NCBI RefSeq assembly: GCF_013372285.1
Contig: NZ_CP054301.1
Coordinates: 668,001-732,000 of the forward strand
DNA: 64,000 nt
Origin: Marinomonas primoryensis
GTDB lineage: Bacteria; Pseudomonadota; Gammaproteobacteria; Pseudomonadales; Marinomonadaceae
Direction: 5' to 3'
Below, piece by piece: positions 17,342 to 25,219 of this stretch (positions are counted from its first letter, which is position 1; every line of letters begins with the position of its first letter). The notes under the pieces were generated by a model, which saw only the letters and a list, made by a program, of their open reading frames with translations, ran no database searches and had not been told where the DNA came from. Made by a program: the position numbers and the translations under genes.

Positions 17342-18213
17342 GCGCTTTAGCTTTGAATAGATTAGAAAGCACGCGTGAATTTTTCCGCCGCGATCAGGTG
17401 TGGCCATTTCTGGCGCCAGAGCAAGCCGCCGTCAATGTCGGCAATCAAATGATCTTGTATGTGGAAGATTTGAACTTGAGCTTTGACGGATTCAAAGCCC
17501 TGAATAATTTGAACCTGTATATCAACGACGGAGAATTACGTTGTTTGATTGGCGCCAATGGCGCAGGTAAAACCACCTTGATGGACGTGATTACCGGCAA
17601 AACTCAGTGCGATTCCGGTACGGTTTTCTTCGGGCAAAATCACAATTTATTGAACAAAGACGAAGCAGAAATTGCGCAACTTGGCATCGGTCGTAAATTC
17701 CAAAAACCAACCGTGTTTGAAGAGCAAACCGTGTTCGACAATTTGGAACTGTCACTGAAAACCGACAAGCGAGTATTACCGACCTTGTTCTCGCGTTTAA
17801 CACCCACTCAGATCGACCGCATTGATGAAGTATTAAAAACGGTAGGCTTGGCGAAGCATCGATTTATGTTGGCGGGCGCTTTGTCTCATGGTCAAAAGCA
17901 ATGGTTGGAGATTGGCATGCTATTGGCGGCCGATCCGCGACTCTTATTAATCGATGAACCCGTAGCGGGCATGACAGCCCAAGAAACCGAGCGCACCGCG
18001 GAATTGTTGACCTCTTTGGCGGGGGAACGCACCGTGATTGTGGTCGAGCATGATATGGAATTTGTGCGCAGTATTGCGCGCACCGTGACCGTTTTGCATC
18101 AGGGCTCTGTGTTGGCCGAAGGCACCATGGATCAAATTCAAAGCAACAAAGACGTGATTGAAGTCTACCTAGGTGAAGAAGCCGCAGAAGAAGGTAAGGG
18201 AGAAAGAACATGA
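17338..18213 (+). CDS. urtD: urea ABC transporter ATP-binding protein UrtD
   Basis: 291 residues, one of the two ATPases that power urea uptake. Walker A is GANGAGKTT near residue 63, the signature is the LSHGQKQWLEIGMLL stretch, Walker B is LLLIDEPVAGM and the switch histidine lies in VIVVEHDMEFV. An N-terminal extension of about 40 residues before the ATPase core (ESTREFFRRDQVWPFLAPE) is common in UrtD. The gene overlaps urtC and urtE by 4 bp each. Confidence 0.95.
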   Translation: MSALALNRLESTREFFRRDQVWPFLAPEQAAVNVGNQMILYVEDLNLSFDGFKALNNLNLYINDGELRCLIGANGAGKTTLMDVITGKTQCDSGTVFFGQNHNLLNKDEAEIAQLGIGRKFQKPTVFEEQTVFDNLELSLKTDKRVLPTLFSRLTPTQIDRIDEVLKTVGLAKHRFMLAGALSHGQKQWLEIGMLLAADPRLLLIDEPVAGMTAQETERTAELLTSLAGERTVIVVEHDMEFVRSIARTVTVLHQGSVLAEGTMDQIQSNKDVIEVYLGEEAAEEGKGERT

Positions 18214-18917
18214 TTTCAATTAACAATGTCGATCAACTTTATGGTGGAACGCAGATTCTTTGGGGCTTGGATTTAGAAATAGAAACCGGTTCGATCACCT
18301 GCATCATGGGTCGTAACGGCGTGGGTAAAACCACCTTGCTCAAAGCCATCATGGGCTTACTACCAATCAAAAGCGGCGAGATCACCATGAAAGGCGCAGT
18401 GTTAAATAAACAAAGCGCAGAAAAGCGCGCTTATGCAGGCATTGGTTATGTGCCTCAAGGGCGCGATATTTTTCCTATGTTAACGGTGGAAGAAAACCTG
18501 CGCATTGGTTTGCCTGTGCGTGGTAAGCGCACGAAAGACAGTCCAAAAGAGATTCCAGAAAAAATCTTTGAACTCTTCCCCGTATTAAAAGACATGCTGC
18601 ATCGTCGTGGTGGCGATTTGTCCGGTGGACAGCAACAACAGCTGGCGATTGGTCGCGCCTTGGTTTTGGAGCCCAGCGTGTTGATTTTGGACGAACCCAA
18701 TGAAGGTATTCAGCCCAACATCGTTAAGCAAATCGGCGATGTTATTTTAAAACTCAATAAAGAAGAAGGTCTCACCGTGATTCTGGTGGAGCAGAAATTG
18801 GGCTTTGCGCGTCGTGTCGGTAAGGAATTTCGCCTGATGGAAAAGGGGCGTATTGTGGCGGCGGATAAAATGGAAAATCTTAACGATACTTTGATTAAGC
18901 AGTATTTGGCGGTCTAG
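18210..18917 (+). CDS. urtE: urea ABC transporter ATP-binding protein UrtE
   Basis: 235 residues, the second ATPase of the importer, LivF-like. Walker A is GRNGVGKTT (residues 32-40), the Q-loop follows at YVPQGRDIFPML, the signature is LSGGQQQQLAIGRAL and Walker B is VLILDEPNEGIQPNI. It ends the urt operon; a 15-bp tandem duplication covers its stop codon, and ureD begins about 70 bp later on the same strand. Confidence 0.95.
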   Translation: MISINNVDQLYGGTQILWGLDLEIETGSITCIMGRNGVGKTTLLKAIMGLLPIKSGEITMKGAVLNKQSAEKRAYAGIGYVPQGRDIFPMLTVEENLRIGLPVRGKRTKDSPKEIPEKIFELFPVLKDMLHRRGGDLSGGQQQQLAIGRALVLEPSVLILDEPNEGIQPNIVKQIGDVILKLNKEEGLTVILVEQKLGFARRVGKEFRLMEKGRIVAADKMENLNDTLIKQYLAV

Positions 18918-18940
18918 TTTTTGCAGGTCTAGTTTTTGCA
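18911..18940 (+). repeat. exact 15-bp tandem duplication at the urtE stop codon
   Basis: GGTCTAGTTTTTGCA occurs twice without a gap. The first copy contains the TAG stop of urtE, so the duplication lengthens only the spacer to ureD. Confidence 0.9.
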
Positions 18941-18986
18941 TTGAATGGCGATTGGCCGCCATGTGCAAAACGCTTATAGGGCATTA

Positions 18987-19913
18987 ATGAATAATAAACA
19001 TAATCTTGCTTTAGCAGAAAATACTTCTCTACAACTCGTGCCACCAGTGGATGCGCCAGCGTCCCAGTGGCATGCGTTCCTTACGCTGGGGTTTTGCCAA
19101 ACCGCTCGCGGTACGGTGCTTAAAACCTGCGATCACAAAGGGCCTTTGTATGTACAAAAGCCTTTTTATCCAGAAGGCCGAGACACGGCGCATGTGTATT
19201 TATTGCATCCACCGGGTGGCTTGGTTTCTGGTGATCGACTCACGATTACGGCGAATCTTGCAGAAAATACTCACGTTTTGATCACCACGCCGGGGGCTGG
19301 TCGAGTGTATCGCGCTCGAGAAGACAAAACTCTACAACATCAAGTGACGCAATTAAACGTCGCTAAAAATAGCTTAATGGAATGGTTACCACAGGAAACC
19401 ATTCTTTATCCAAACGCCCATACTCGCCTTGAAAACAGCATCGACCTTGCAGACAACGCCAAGTTTATTGGCTGGGAAATCACTTGTTTCGGCTTACCGG
19501 CCAACCATCAAGACTTTGCTGAAGGCCACGCAGAGCAAGGCTTTCAGATACGTCAAAACGGTCGTATTAAAGTCCGCGAACGCTTGGTGATTGATGATAA
19601 CAGCCGAGCTATTTTTTCGGCTAAAGCAGGACTCGATGGCAAACCGATTAATGGTTTGATGATTGCGGGTCCTTTTGAATCGTCAGAACCTTCTAATTCA
19701 GTTAATCATGACGAATTAATCGACAAACTGCGTCAGCATTGCACTGAGCATGGTTCATTAAGTGGCGTCACTCTGGTGGGAGATTACATTATGGTTCGCA
19801 GTATTCATGATGATTCTGAACAAGTGAAACAGTTATTTATTCAATGCTGGCAAGACATTCGTCCGGCATTACTAGGAAAAGAAAGCAACGAACCAAGAAT
19901 CTGGTCGACCTAA
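18987..19913 (+). CDS. ureD: urease accessory protein UreD
   Basis: 308 residues. UreD (UreH) is a beta-helical scaffold that binds apo-urease and recruits UreF and UreG for nickel insertion. Family motifs are FLTLGFCQTARGTVLKTCDHKGPLYVQKPFYPEG near residue 35, YLLHPPGGLVSGDRL, TTPGAGRVYR and ETILYPNAH. The frame also opens at an ATG at 18945, 14 codons earlier; the ATG at 18987 with ATAGGG upstream was preferred. It begins the urease genes after urt and precedes ureA by 66 bp. Confidence 0.93.
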   Translation: MNNKHNLALAENTSLQLVPPVDAPASQWHAFLTLGFCQTARGTVLKTCDHKGPLYVQKPFYPEGRDTAHVYLLHPPGGLVSGDRLTITANLAENTHVLITTPGAGRVYRAREDKTLQHQVTQLNVAKNSLMEWLPQETILYPNAHTRLENSIDLADNAKFIGWEITCFGLPANHQDFAEGHAEQGFQIRQNGRIKVRERLVIDDNSRAIFSAKAGLDGKPINGLMIAGPFESSEPSNSVNHDELIDKLRQHCTEHGSLSGVTLVGDYIMVRSIHDDSEQVKQLFIQCWQDIRPALLGKESNEPRIWST

Positions 19914-19979
19914 AAAGGTGCGAGTGATCCGTTTTGGTTCGAAAAAATAATGTGAAAGTCACATGAAGAGGCATGAAAA

Positions 19980-20282
19980 ATGGAACTACTCCCAAGAGAA
20001 AAAGATAAGCTGCTTGTGTTCACCGCCGCTTTGCTGGCTGAGCGTCGCTTGAATCGTGGCCTTAAATTGAATTACCCCGAAGCCATGGCGTTCATCACCA
20101 TGGAGATTATCGAAGGCGCTCGCGATGGCAAAACCGTGGCGGAATTAATGGCATACGGCAAAACGGTATTAAGCGCGGAACAAGTAATGGACGGTGTGGT
20201 TGAACTTATCCACGAAGTGCAGGTGGAAGCGACGTTTCCTGATGGCACTAAGTTAGTTACTGTCCACAATCCCATCAACTAG
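19980..20282 (+). CDS. ureA: urease gamma subunit UreA
   Basis: 100 residues, full length for the gamma subunit, with the family start [23 protein letters not shown] and the [23 protein letters not shown] stretch. It assembles with UreB and UreC into the trimeric urease that splits urea to ammonia and CO2. It is followed by ureB after 71 bp. Confidence 0.97.
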   Translation: MELLPREKDKLLVFTAALLAERRLNRGLKLNYPEAMAFITMEIIEGARDGKTVAELMAYGKTVLSAEQVMDGVVELIHEVQVEATFPDGTKLVTVHNPIN

Positions 20283-20353
20283 AGACCTTTGCATGACTAC
20301 TGGTTACGTCATTAAAAGGTATTAACTAGGTTCTTTTTTTAAAGGATAGCATC

Positions 20354-20683
20354 ATGATTCCAGGTGAAATACAGGTAGCCGACGGCGATATTGAACTTAA
20401 TGTGGGTCGAAAGACGGTGAAGGTTCGTGTCGAAAATACCGGTGATCGCCCTGTGCAAATTGGCTCCCATTATCATTTTTACGAAGTGAACCCCGCCTTG
20501 TCTTTTGATCGCGACGTGAGCAAAGGTTTTCGCTTGAACATTGCCTCTGGCACCGCAGTGCGTTTTGAACCTGGCCAAGGCCGCGAAGTGGAACTGGTCG
20601 AATACGCAGGCACCAAAACCATTTATGGTTTCCGTGGTGAAGTGATGGGTTCTCTTGCTAACCATTCGGAGAAAGAATCATGA
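20354..20683 (+). CDS. ureB: urease beta subunit UreB
   Basis: 109 residues, normal for the beta subunit: starts [16 protein letters not shown] and carries the [22 protein letters not shown] and [16 protein letters not shown] motifs. AAAGGA lies upstream of the ATG. Its end overlaps ureC by 4 bp (ATGA), so the two are translationally coupled. Confidence 0.97.
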   Translation: MIPGEIQVADGDIELNVGRKTVKVRVENTGDRPVQIGSHYHFYEVNPALSFDRDVSKGFRLNIASGTAVRFEPGQGREVELVEYAGTKTIYGFRGEVMGSLANHSEKES

Positions 20684-22395
20684 GCCAAACGAAAAAAATG
20701 GATAGAAACAGCTACGCGCAAATGTTTGGCCCGACCACCGGAGACCGCGTGCGTTTAGGTGATACCGACCTCTGGATTCAGGTTGAGAAAGATTTCACTG
20801 TTTACGGCGACGAAGTGAAATTTGGCGGCGGCAAGGTCATCCGTGACGGCATGGGGCAAAGCCAAGTAACGAATGATATTGCGGTGGATTTGGTTATCAC
20901 CAATGCCTTGGTGCTTGATCATTGGGGTATTGTAAAAGGCGATGTGGGCATCAAAGCGGGCCGTATTTTTAAAGTCGGCAAAGCAGGCAACCCAGACGTA
21001 CAAGACAATGTAGACATAGTGATTGGGCCGGGAACCGAAGTCATCGCGGGGGAAGGTTCTATCCTAACGGCGGGTGGCATTGACGCGCACATTCACTTTA
21101 TTTGCCCGCAACAAATTGAAGAAGCCTTAACCTCTGGCGTCACCACCATGATCGGCGGTGGCACTGGGCCCGCAACGGGCACCAAAGCGACCACTTGTAC
21201 GCCGGGGCCTTGGTATCTTGGCAAAATGCTACAAGCCACTGATAGCATGCCGATGAACTTAGGTTTTCTCGGTAAAGGTAACGCCAGCTTGCCAGAAGCG
21301 CTAGAAGAGCAGCTCGAAGCGGGCGCTTGTGGTTTAAAACTGCATGAAGATTGGGGCACCACGCCAGCGTCGATAGATTGCTGTTTGAGTGTGGCGGAAA
21401 AATACGACGTGCAAGTGGCGATCCACACCGACACCCTAAACGAATCGGGTTTTGTTGATAGCACCTTGGCGGCTTTTAAAGATCGTGTGATCCACACTTA
21501 TCACACAGAAGGCGCGGGCGGCGGTCACGCGCCAGACATTATCCAAGCCTGTTCGAATCCTAATGTCTTACCATCGTCGACCAATCCAACGCGTCCTTAT
21601 ACTCGCAACACGGTAGACGAACATTTGGACATGTTGATGGTGTGTCACCATTTGGACAGCAATATTCCTGAAGACGTAGCGTTTGCCGATTCGCGGATTC
21701 GAAAAGAAACCATCGCGGCGGAAGACGTTCTTCATGATCGTGGCGCGTTTAGTATGATCTCGTCCGATTCCCAAGCCATGGGCCGAGTGGGTGAAGTCGT
21801 CACACGAACATGGCAAACCGCTCACAAAATGAAGCAGCAATTTGGCTTGTTGGCCGAAGACAAAGAGCTCGGCGCAGACAACTTTCGTGCTCGTCGCTAC
21901 ATTGCCAAGTACACCATTAACCCAGCGATCGCGCATGGTATTAGTCACGAAGTCGGTTCGATTGAGCCGGGTAAAATGGCGGATTTAGTCTTGTGGAAAC
22001 CGGCGTTTTTTGCCGTGAAACCGTCGATGATTATCAAGGGCGGGATGATTGCCAGCGCGCCAATGGGCGACCCAAATGCCTCTATTCCAACGCCGCAGCC
22101 TGTGCATTATCGCCCTATGTTTGGTTCTTTTGGTAAAGCCGCGGCAGCCACGTCAGTGACCTTTGTGTCTAAAGCGGCGCTGAACAATGGCTTGAAAGAA
22201 TCTCTCGGTTTGGATCGAACTTTGGTGGCCTGTAAAAACACCCGCAACATTTCCAAACTCGACATGATTCACAACGATTGGCTGCCGAACATTACTGTCG
22301 ACCCGCAAACCTATGAAGTGCGCGCCGATGGCGAATTGTTAACGTGCGAGCCTGCTGAAGTATTGCCGTTGGCTCAACTTTATACTCTTTTTTAG
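20680..22395 (+). CDS. ureC: urease alpha subunit UreC (catalytic)
   Basis: 571 residues, the catalytic subunit. The two-nickel site is complete: His137 and His139 (DAHIHF), carbamylated Lys220 (GLKLHEDWG), His249 (AIHTDTLNE), His275 (HTEGAGGGH) and Asp363 (SSDSQAMGR). The mobile flap cysteine and histidine are at 322-323 (MVCHHLD). Nothing suggests loss of activity. Together with urtABCDE it indicates that urea is taken up at low concentration and used as nitrogen source. The downstream spacer to ureE is T-rich and made of short repeats. Confidence 0.98.
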   Translation: MSQTKKMDRNSYAQMFGPTTGDRVRLGDTDLWIQVEKDFTVYGDEVKFGGGKVIRDGMGQSQVTNDIAVDLVITNALVLDHWGIVKGDVGIKAGRIFKVGKAGNPDVQDNVDIVIGPGTEVIAGEGSILTAGGIDAHIHFICPQQIEEALTSGVTTMIGGGTGPATGTKATTCTPGPWYLGKMLQATDSMPMNLGFLGKGNASLPEALEEQLEAGACGLKLHEDWGTTPASIDCCLSVAEKYDVQVAIHTDTLNESGFVDSTLAAFKDRVIHTYHTEGAGGGHAPDIIQACSNPNVLPSSTNPTRPYTRNTVDEHLDMLMVCHHLDSNIPEDVAFADSRIRKETIAAEDVLHDRGAFSMISSDSQAMGRVGEVVTRTWQTAHKMKQQFGLLAEDKELGADNFRARRYIAKYTINPAIAHGISHEVGSIEPGKMADLVLWKPAFFAVKPSMIIKGGMIASAPMGDPNASIPTPQPVHYRPMFGSFGKAAAATSVTFVSKAALNNGLKESLGLDRTLVACKNTRNISKLDMIHNDWLPNITVDPQTYEVRADGELLTCEPAEVLPLAQLYTLF

Positions 22396-22439
22396 AGACT
22401 CTTTTTTAGGAACGTTTTTAGAAACATTTTTAGGAACAT
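22388..22439 (+). repeat. degenerate T-rich tandem repeats between ureC and ureE
   Basis: Four successive units of 12-14 bp (TTTTTTAGAGACTC, TTTTTTAGGAACG, TTTTTAGAAACA, TTTTTAGGAACA) run from the ureC stop codon to just before the ureE ATG. The last unit supplies TAGGAA, a possible ribosome site. Confidence 0.7.
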
Positions 22440-22442
22440 ACG

Positions 22443-22916
22443 ATGCTAGATATTTACGAGCGATTAGGCACTCATTGCCATGATCCTGTTCACACCACGG
22501 TGACGCTGACGCACGAACAACGCGACCGTGGGCGTCTTAAGCTAGTGGGCGACAACAACGAAGATGTTCGTGTTTTTTTGGAACGTGGTAAACCGCTGTT
22601 AGTCGGTGAATTTTTGAAGTCTGAATGCGGCAAGATAGTTCAAGTGAATGGTGCGGTGGAAGACGTGGCGCACGCCAGTTGTGAAGATTGGGAAGCCTTT
22701 TCCAAAGCTTGTTATCACTTAGGCAATCGCCACACCAAGATCCAAGTCGGTGAGCGCTGGTTACGCATTAAACCGGATCATGTATTGGAAGACATGCTGC
22801 AGATGTTGGGCTTGATCATCAGTCATGAAGAAGCCGTGTTTGTGCCAGAGTCTGGAGCCTATAGTTTTGGAGGAAATAGTTCTGGAGGCAATAGTCATGG
22901 CCATAGCCACCACTGA
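22443..22916 (+). CDS. ureE: urease accessory protein UreE (nickel chaperone)
   Basis: 157 residues. UreE delivers nickel to the UreDFG-urease complex. The N-terminal peptide-binding domain (TVTLTHEQRDRGRLKL, DVRVFLERGKPLLVGEFL) is followed by the metal-binding domain with YHLGNRHTKIQVGERWLRIKPDHVLEDML, in which the His in GNRHTK is the conserved nickel ligand. The tail SFGGN-SSGGN-SHGHSHH is a short His-containing sequence built from 15-bp repeats and may bind extra nickel. The gene's last 20 bp overlap ureF. Confidence 0.95.
   Translation: MLDIYERLGTHCHDPVHTTVTLTHEQRDRGRLKLVGDNNEDVRVFLERGKPLLVGEFLKSECGKIVQVNGAVEDVAHASCEDWEAFSKACYHLGNRHTKIQVGERWLRIKPDHVLEDMLQMLGLIISHEEAVFVPESGAYSFGGNSSGGNSHGHSHH
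22865..22909 (+). repeat. 15-bp repeats in the ureE tail
   Basis: Units read AGTTTTGGAGGAAAT, AGTTCTGGAGGCAAT and the more divergent AGTCATGGCCATAGC. They encode SFGGN, SSGGN and SHGHS. The GGA-GGN glycine codons of the second unit form the GGAGG ribosome site of ureF. Confidence 0.8.
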
Positions 22917-23574
22917 GGCGAGCTTATTGCGCTTGTTGCAGCTCAGTAGCGTGAGCTTGCCTGTTGGCGGTTATGCGTTTTCTCAAGGCATGGAATACGC
23001 CATCGACCAAGGTTGGGTAAAAAACAAAGCCAACGTATCGGATTGGATCGGATTGCAAATACAACAGTCTGTCGCGCGGGTCGATTTGCCCGTTTTGCGT
23101 TTGTGTATGGACGCCGCGCAGCAAGAAAACACCGCGCGCTTATTGGCACTTAACGATTTGGCGTTGGCTTGTCGGGAAACGAAAGAATTACGCCTGAACG
23201 ATACCGCGATGGGCGAAGCGTTATCGCGCCTGATGCGCAGTTTAGAAATTGACACACCGTTTGAACGCTCGGAAGACATTAGTTTTGTCGCCTTGTTTGC
23301 GATTGCCGCGCACCATTGGCAGATGGATTTTGACCTTGCGGCGCTTGGCTTTACCTGGTCTTGGCTCGAAAACCAAATTGCTGCCGCGACCAAACTGGTG
23401 CCGTTGGGGCAAACCCAAGCGCAAGAATTACTTGGTGAGTTACAGGGCGACATTCATCAAGCCATCGCGTTGTCACTCACGATTGAAGAAGATCGTATCG
23501 GCGCGGGTTTGCCCACTATTGCCATAGCCAGCGCACAGCATGAAACACAATATTCGCGGCTGTTTCGCTCTTAG
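22897..23574 (+). CDS. ureF: urease accessory protein UreF
   Basis: 225 residues. UreF is the helical partner of UreD and regulates the GTPase UreG during nickel insertion. Typical motifs: LLQLSSVSLPVGGYAFSQGMEYAI near residue 15, ACRETKELRLNDTAMG in the middle and GLPTIAIASAQHETQYSRLFRS at the end. The open frame runs 24 codons further upstream inside ureE, but the ATG at 22897 has GGAGG (22884-22888) eight bases before it. The 344-bp gap to ureG holds a repeat array. Confidence 0.95.
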   Translation: MAIATTEASLLRLLQLSSVSLPVGGYAFSQGMEYAIDQGWVKNKANVSDWIGLQIQQSVARVDLPVLRLCMDAAQQENTARLLALNDLALACRETKELRLNDTAMGEALSRLMRSLEIDTPFERSEDISFVALFAIAAHHWQMDFDLAALGFTWSWLENQIAAATKLVPLGQTQAQELLGELQGDIHQAIALSLTIEEDRIGAGLPTIAIASAQHETQYSRLFRS

Positions 23575-23583
23575 TGTTTTAGT

Positions 23584-23875
23584 CCCCTCCCCCTTGGCAG
23601 GGAGGAGCTAGGGGCTTTTGCATTATTCCCTCCCCTTATGTCTTTGAAGGGGAGGGCTAGGGTGGGGTTATAGAACTTTACCCCCTCCCAACCTCCCCCC
23701 TTAGCAGGGGGAGGAGCTAGGGGCGTTTGTATTATTCCCTCCCCTTATGTCTTTGAAGGGGATGGCTAGGGTGGGGTTATAGAACTTGACCCCCTCCCAA
23801 CCTCCCCCTTAGCAGGGGGAGGAGCTAAGGGCTTTTGTATTATTCCCTCCCCTTAGCAGGGGGAGGAGCTAAGGG
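23584..23875 (+). repeat. 108-bp tandem array between ureF and ureG
   Basis: The marker GGAGGAGCT recurs at 23601, 23710, 23818 and 23862, giving two units of 109 and 108 bp and a 44-bp partial one. Each unit joins two hairpin-forming blocks, CCTCCCCCTTnGCAGGGGGAGG and CCTCCCCTTATGTCTTTGAAGGGGAGG, with GCTAGGGTGGGGTTATAGAACTT between. No coding frame fits. Its core matches the inverted copies at 12.7-12.98 kb. Confidence 0.85.
23649..23667 (+). repeat. G-quadruplex motif in the ureF-ureG spacer
   Basis: GGGGAGGGCTAGGGTGGGG has four runs of at least three G separated by loops of 1, 3 and 1 bases, on the coding strand, so it would also be present in the mRNA. The next unit carries a point change (GGGGATGG) that breaks the second run. 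Confidence 0.65.
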
Positions 23876-23918
23876 CAGCAGACATTTATTTATTCAGTTA
23901 AGAACAAGGGAACAGGTT

Positions 23919-24560
23919 ATGAAAAAACAAACATTACGTATTGGTGTGGGTGGTCCTGTTGGATCGGGTAAAACGGCGCTTTTACGCTCTTTATGTTCTG
24001 CCTTGCGAGATCATTACAACATCGCCGTGGTCACCAATGATATTTACACCCAAGAAGACGCGAAATTTTTGACGGAACACGAAGCGTTAGACGCGGACCG
24101 TATTGTCGGTGTCGAAACGGGCGGCTGTCCGCATACGGCGATTCGTGAAGATGCGTCGATGAATTTGGCGGCCATTGATCAGTTGTTGGCGCGTCACGGT
24201 GAGTTGGATGTGGTGTTTGTAGAAAGCGGCGGGGACAACTTGAGCGCGACTTTTAGCCCTGAGTTGTCCGACTTTACGATCTATGTGATCGACGTGTCTG
24301 CAGGGGATAAAATTCCTCGCAAAGGCGGCCCGGGTATTACGAAATCGGATTTGCTGATTATCAATAAAACCGATTTGGCACCGTTAGTTGGCGCGTCATT
24401 AGAAGTAATGGATCGTGATGCAAAAATGATGCGTGGCGATCGCCCGTTTATCTTTTCGAACCTCAAAAAAGCGCAAGGTTTGGACGAAATCATTCGGATC
24501 ATTGTGTCGGAAGGGATGTTGGAAGCAAAAGAGTTACCAGCGGCGAAAGCGGTTGTTTAA
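23919..24560 (+). CDS. ureG: urease accessory GTPase UreG
   Basis: 213 residues. UreG is a SIMIBI-class GTPase whose GTP hydrolysis drives nickel transfer to urease. The P-loop is GPVGSGKTA near residue 13, the metal-binding Cys-Pro-His lies in [17 protein letters not shown], and the G-motifs [17 protein letters not shown] and [11 protein letters not shown] are intact. The frame extends upstream into the repeat array, so the ATG at 23919 was taken; it begins the protein at [12 protein letters not shown] as in other UreG proteins. It is followed 20 bp later by ureJ. Confidence 0.96.
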   Translation: MKKQTLRIGVGGPVGSGKTALLRSLCSALRDHYNIAVVTNDIYTQEDAKFLTEHEALDADRIVGVETGGCPHTAIREDASMNLAAIDQLLARHGELDVVFVESGGDNLSATFSPELSDFTIYVIDVSAGDKIPRKGGPGITKSDLLIINKTDLAPLVGASLEVMDRDAKMMRGDRPFIFSNLKKAQGLDEIIRIIVSEGMLEAKELPAAKAVV

Positions 24561-24580
24561 TCAAAAGGTGAGGTGAAAGT

Positions 24581-25165
24581 ATGCGTTTATCTATAGCAAA
24601 AATATTGTCTAGCACTGTGTTTTTATTGGCGTCTGGCGCGGCACTTGCGCACCCGAGTCACGAGCACTCGGCCAGTTTTATGGCGGGTTTTGATCATCCA
24701 GTCGGTGGTTTTGATCATCTTTTGGCGATGCTGGCGATTGGTTTGTGGGCGTCCAGTTTAGGTGGTCGTGCTTTGTGGGCTATTCCTAGCGCGTTTGTTA
24801 TCACCATGCTCGTGGGTGGCGGTTTAGCGGTGGCGGGTTTCAGTGTGCCATTTGTTGAGCAAGGTATTTTATTGTCAGTGATTATTTTGGGTGCCTTGGT
24901 GTTGTTTGCTAAGCGTTTGTCTACGGCAGTTTGCGTGGTGATTGCCGCGAGTTTTGCGTTATTTCACGGAGTCGCGCATGGAATGGAAATGCCGTTAAAC
25001 GCGGATGGCCTGCACTATGCGCTTGGCTTTGCTGTCGCAACGGCTGGCTTGCATGTGGTTGGTCTTGGTTTTGGTCAGTGGATGGCGAAGATGGGGACGC
25101 CTTTAGTGACGAGAATGAGTGGTTCTGTGATTGCTACAGCGGGCTTGCTGCTCGCTTTTGCCTAA
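24581..25165 (+). CDS. ureJ: HupE/UreJ family nickel permease or accessory protein
   Basis: 194 residues. After a signal peptide ending ALA-HP, the mature start HPSHEHSASFMAGFDHPVGGFDHLLAMLAIGLWAS carries the HupE/UreJ histidine motif (H-P-x-x-x-F-D-H-L-L), followed by about six membrane segments (FALFHGVAHGMEMP also in family). HupE/UreJ proteins let nickel cross the outer or inner membrane and occur with ureases and hydrogenases. Being directly behind ureG, it most likely supplies nickel for this urease. No other nickel transporter is in the window. Confidence 0.9.
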   Translation: MRLSIAKILSSTVFLLASGAALAHPSHEHSASFMAGFDHPVGGFDHLLAMLAIGLWASSLGGRALWAIPSAFVITMLVGGGLAVAGFSVPFVEQGILLSVIILGALVLFAKRLSTAVCVVIAASFALFHGVAHGMEMPLNADGLHYALGFAVATAGLHVVGLGFGQWMAKMGTPLVTRMSGSVIATAGLLLAFA

Positions 25166-25219
25166 TGCACTTTTTCCCAATAAAAGGCACACCATTTTAT
25201 AGCCTAATCGCGAGATTCT

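Noticed and set aside
20755..21948. Minus-strand frames of up to 134 codons inside ureC
   Set aside because: They are shadows of a highly conserved coding sequence.
23584..23875. Possible CRISPR array
   Set aside because: Units are 108-109 bp and the sequence between hairpins is itself repeated, so there are no unique spacers; no cas gene is present.
23835..23918. Upstream extension of UreG into the repeat array
   Set aside because: The extra 28 residues come from the repeat and are unlike any UreG; the ATG at 23919 gives the standard length.
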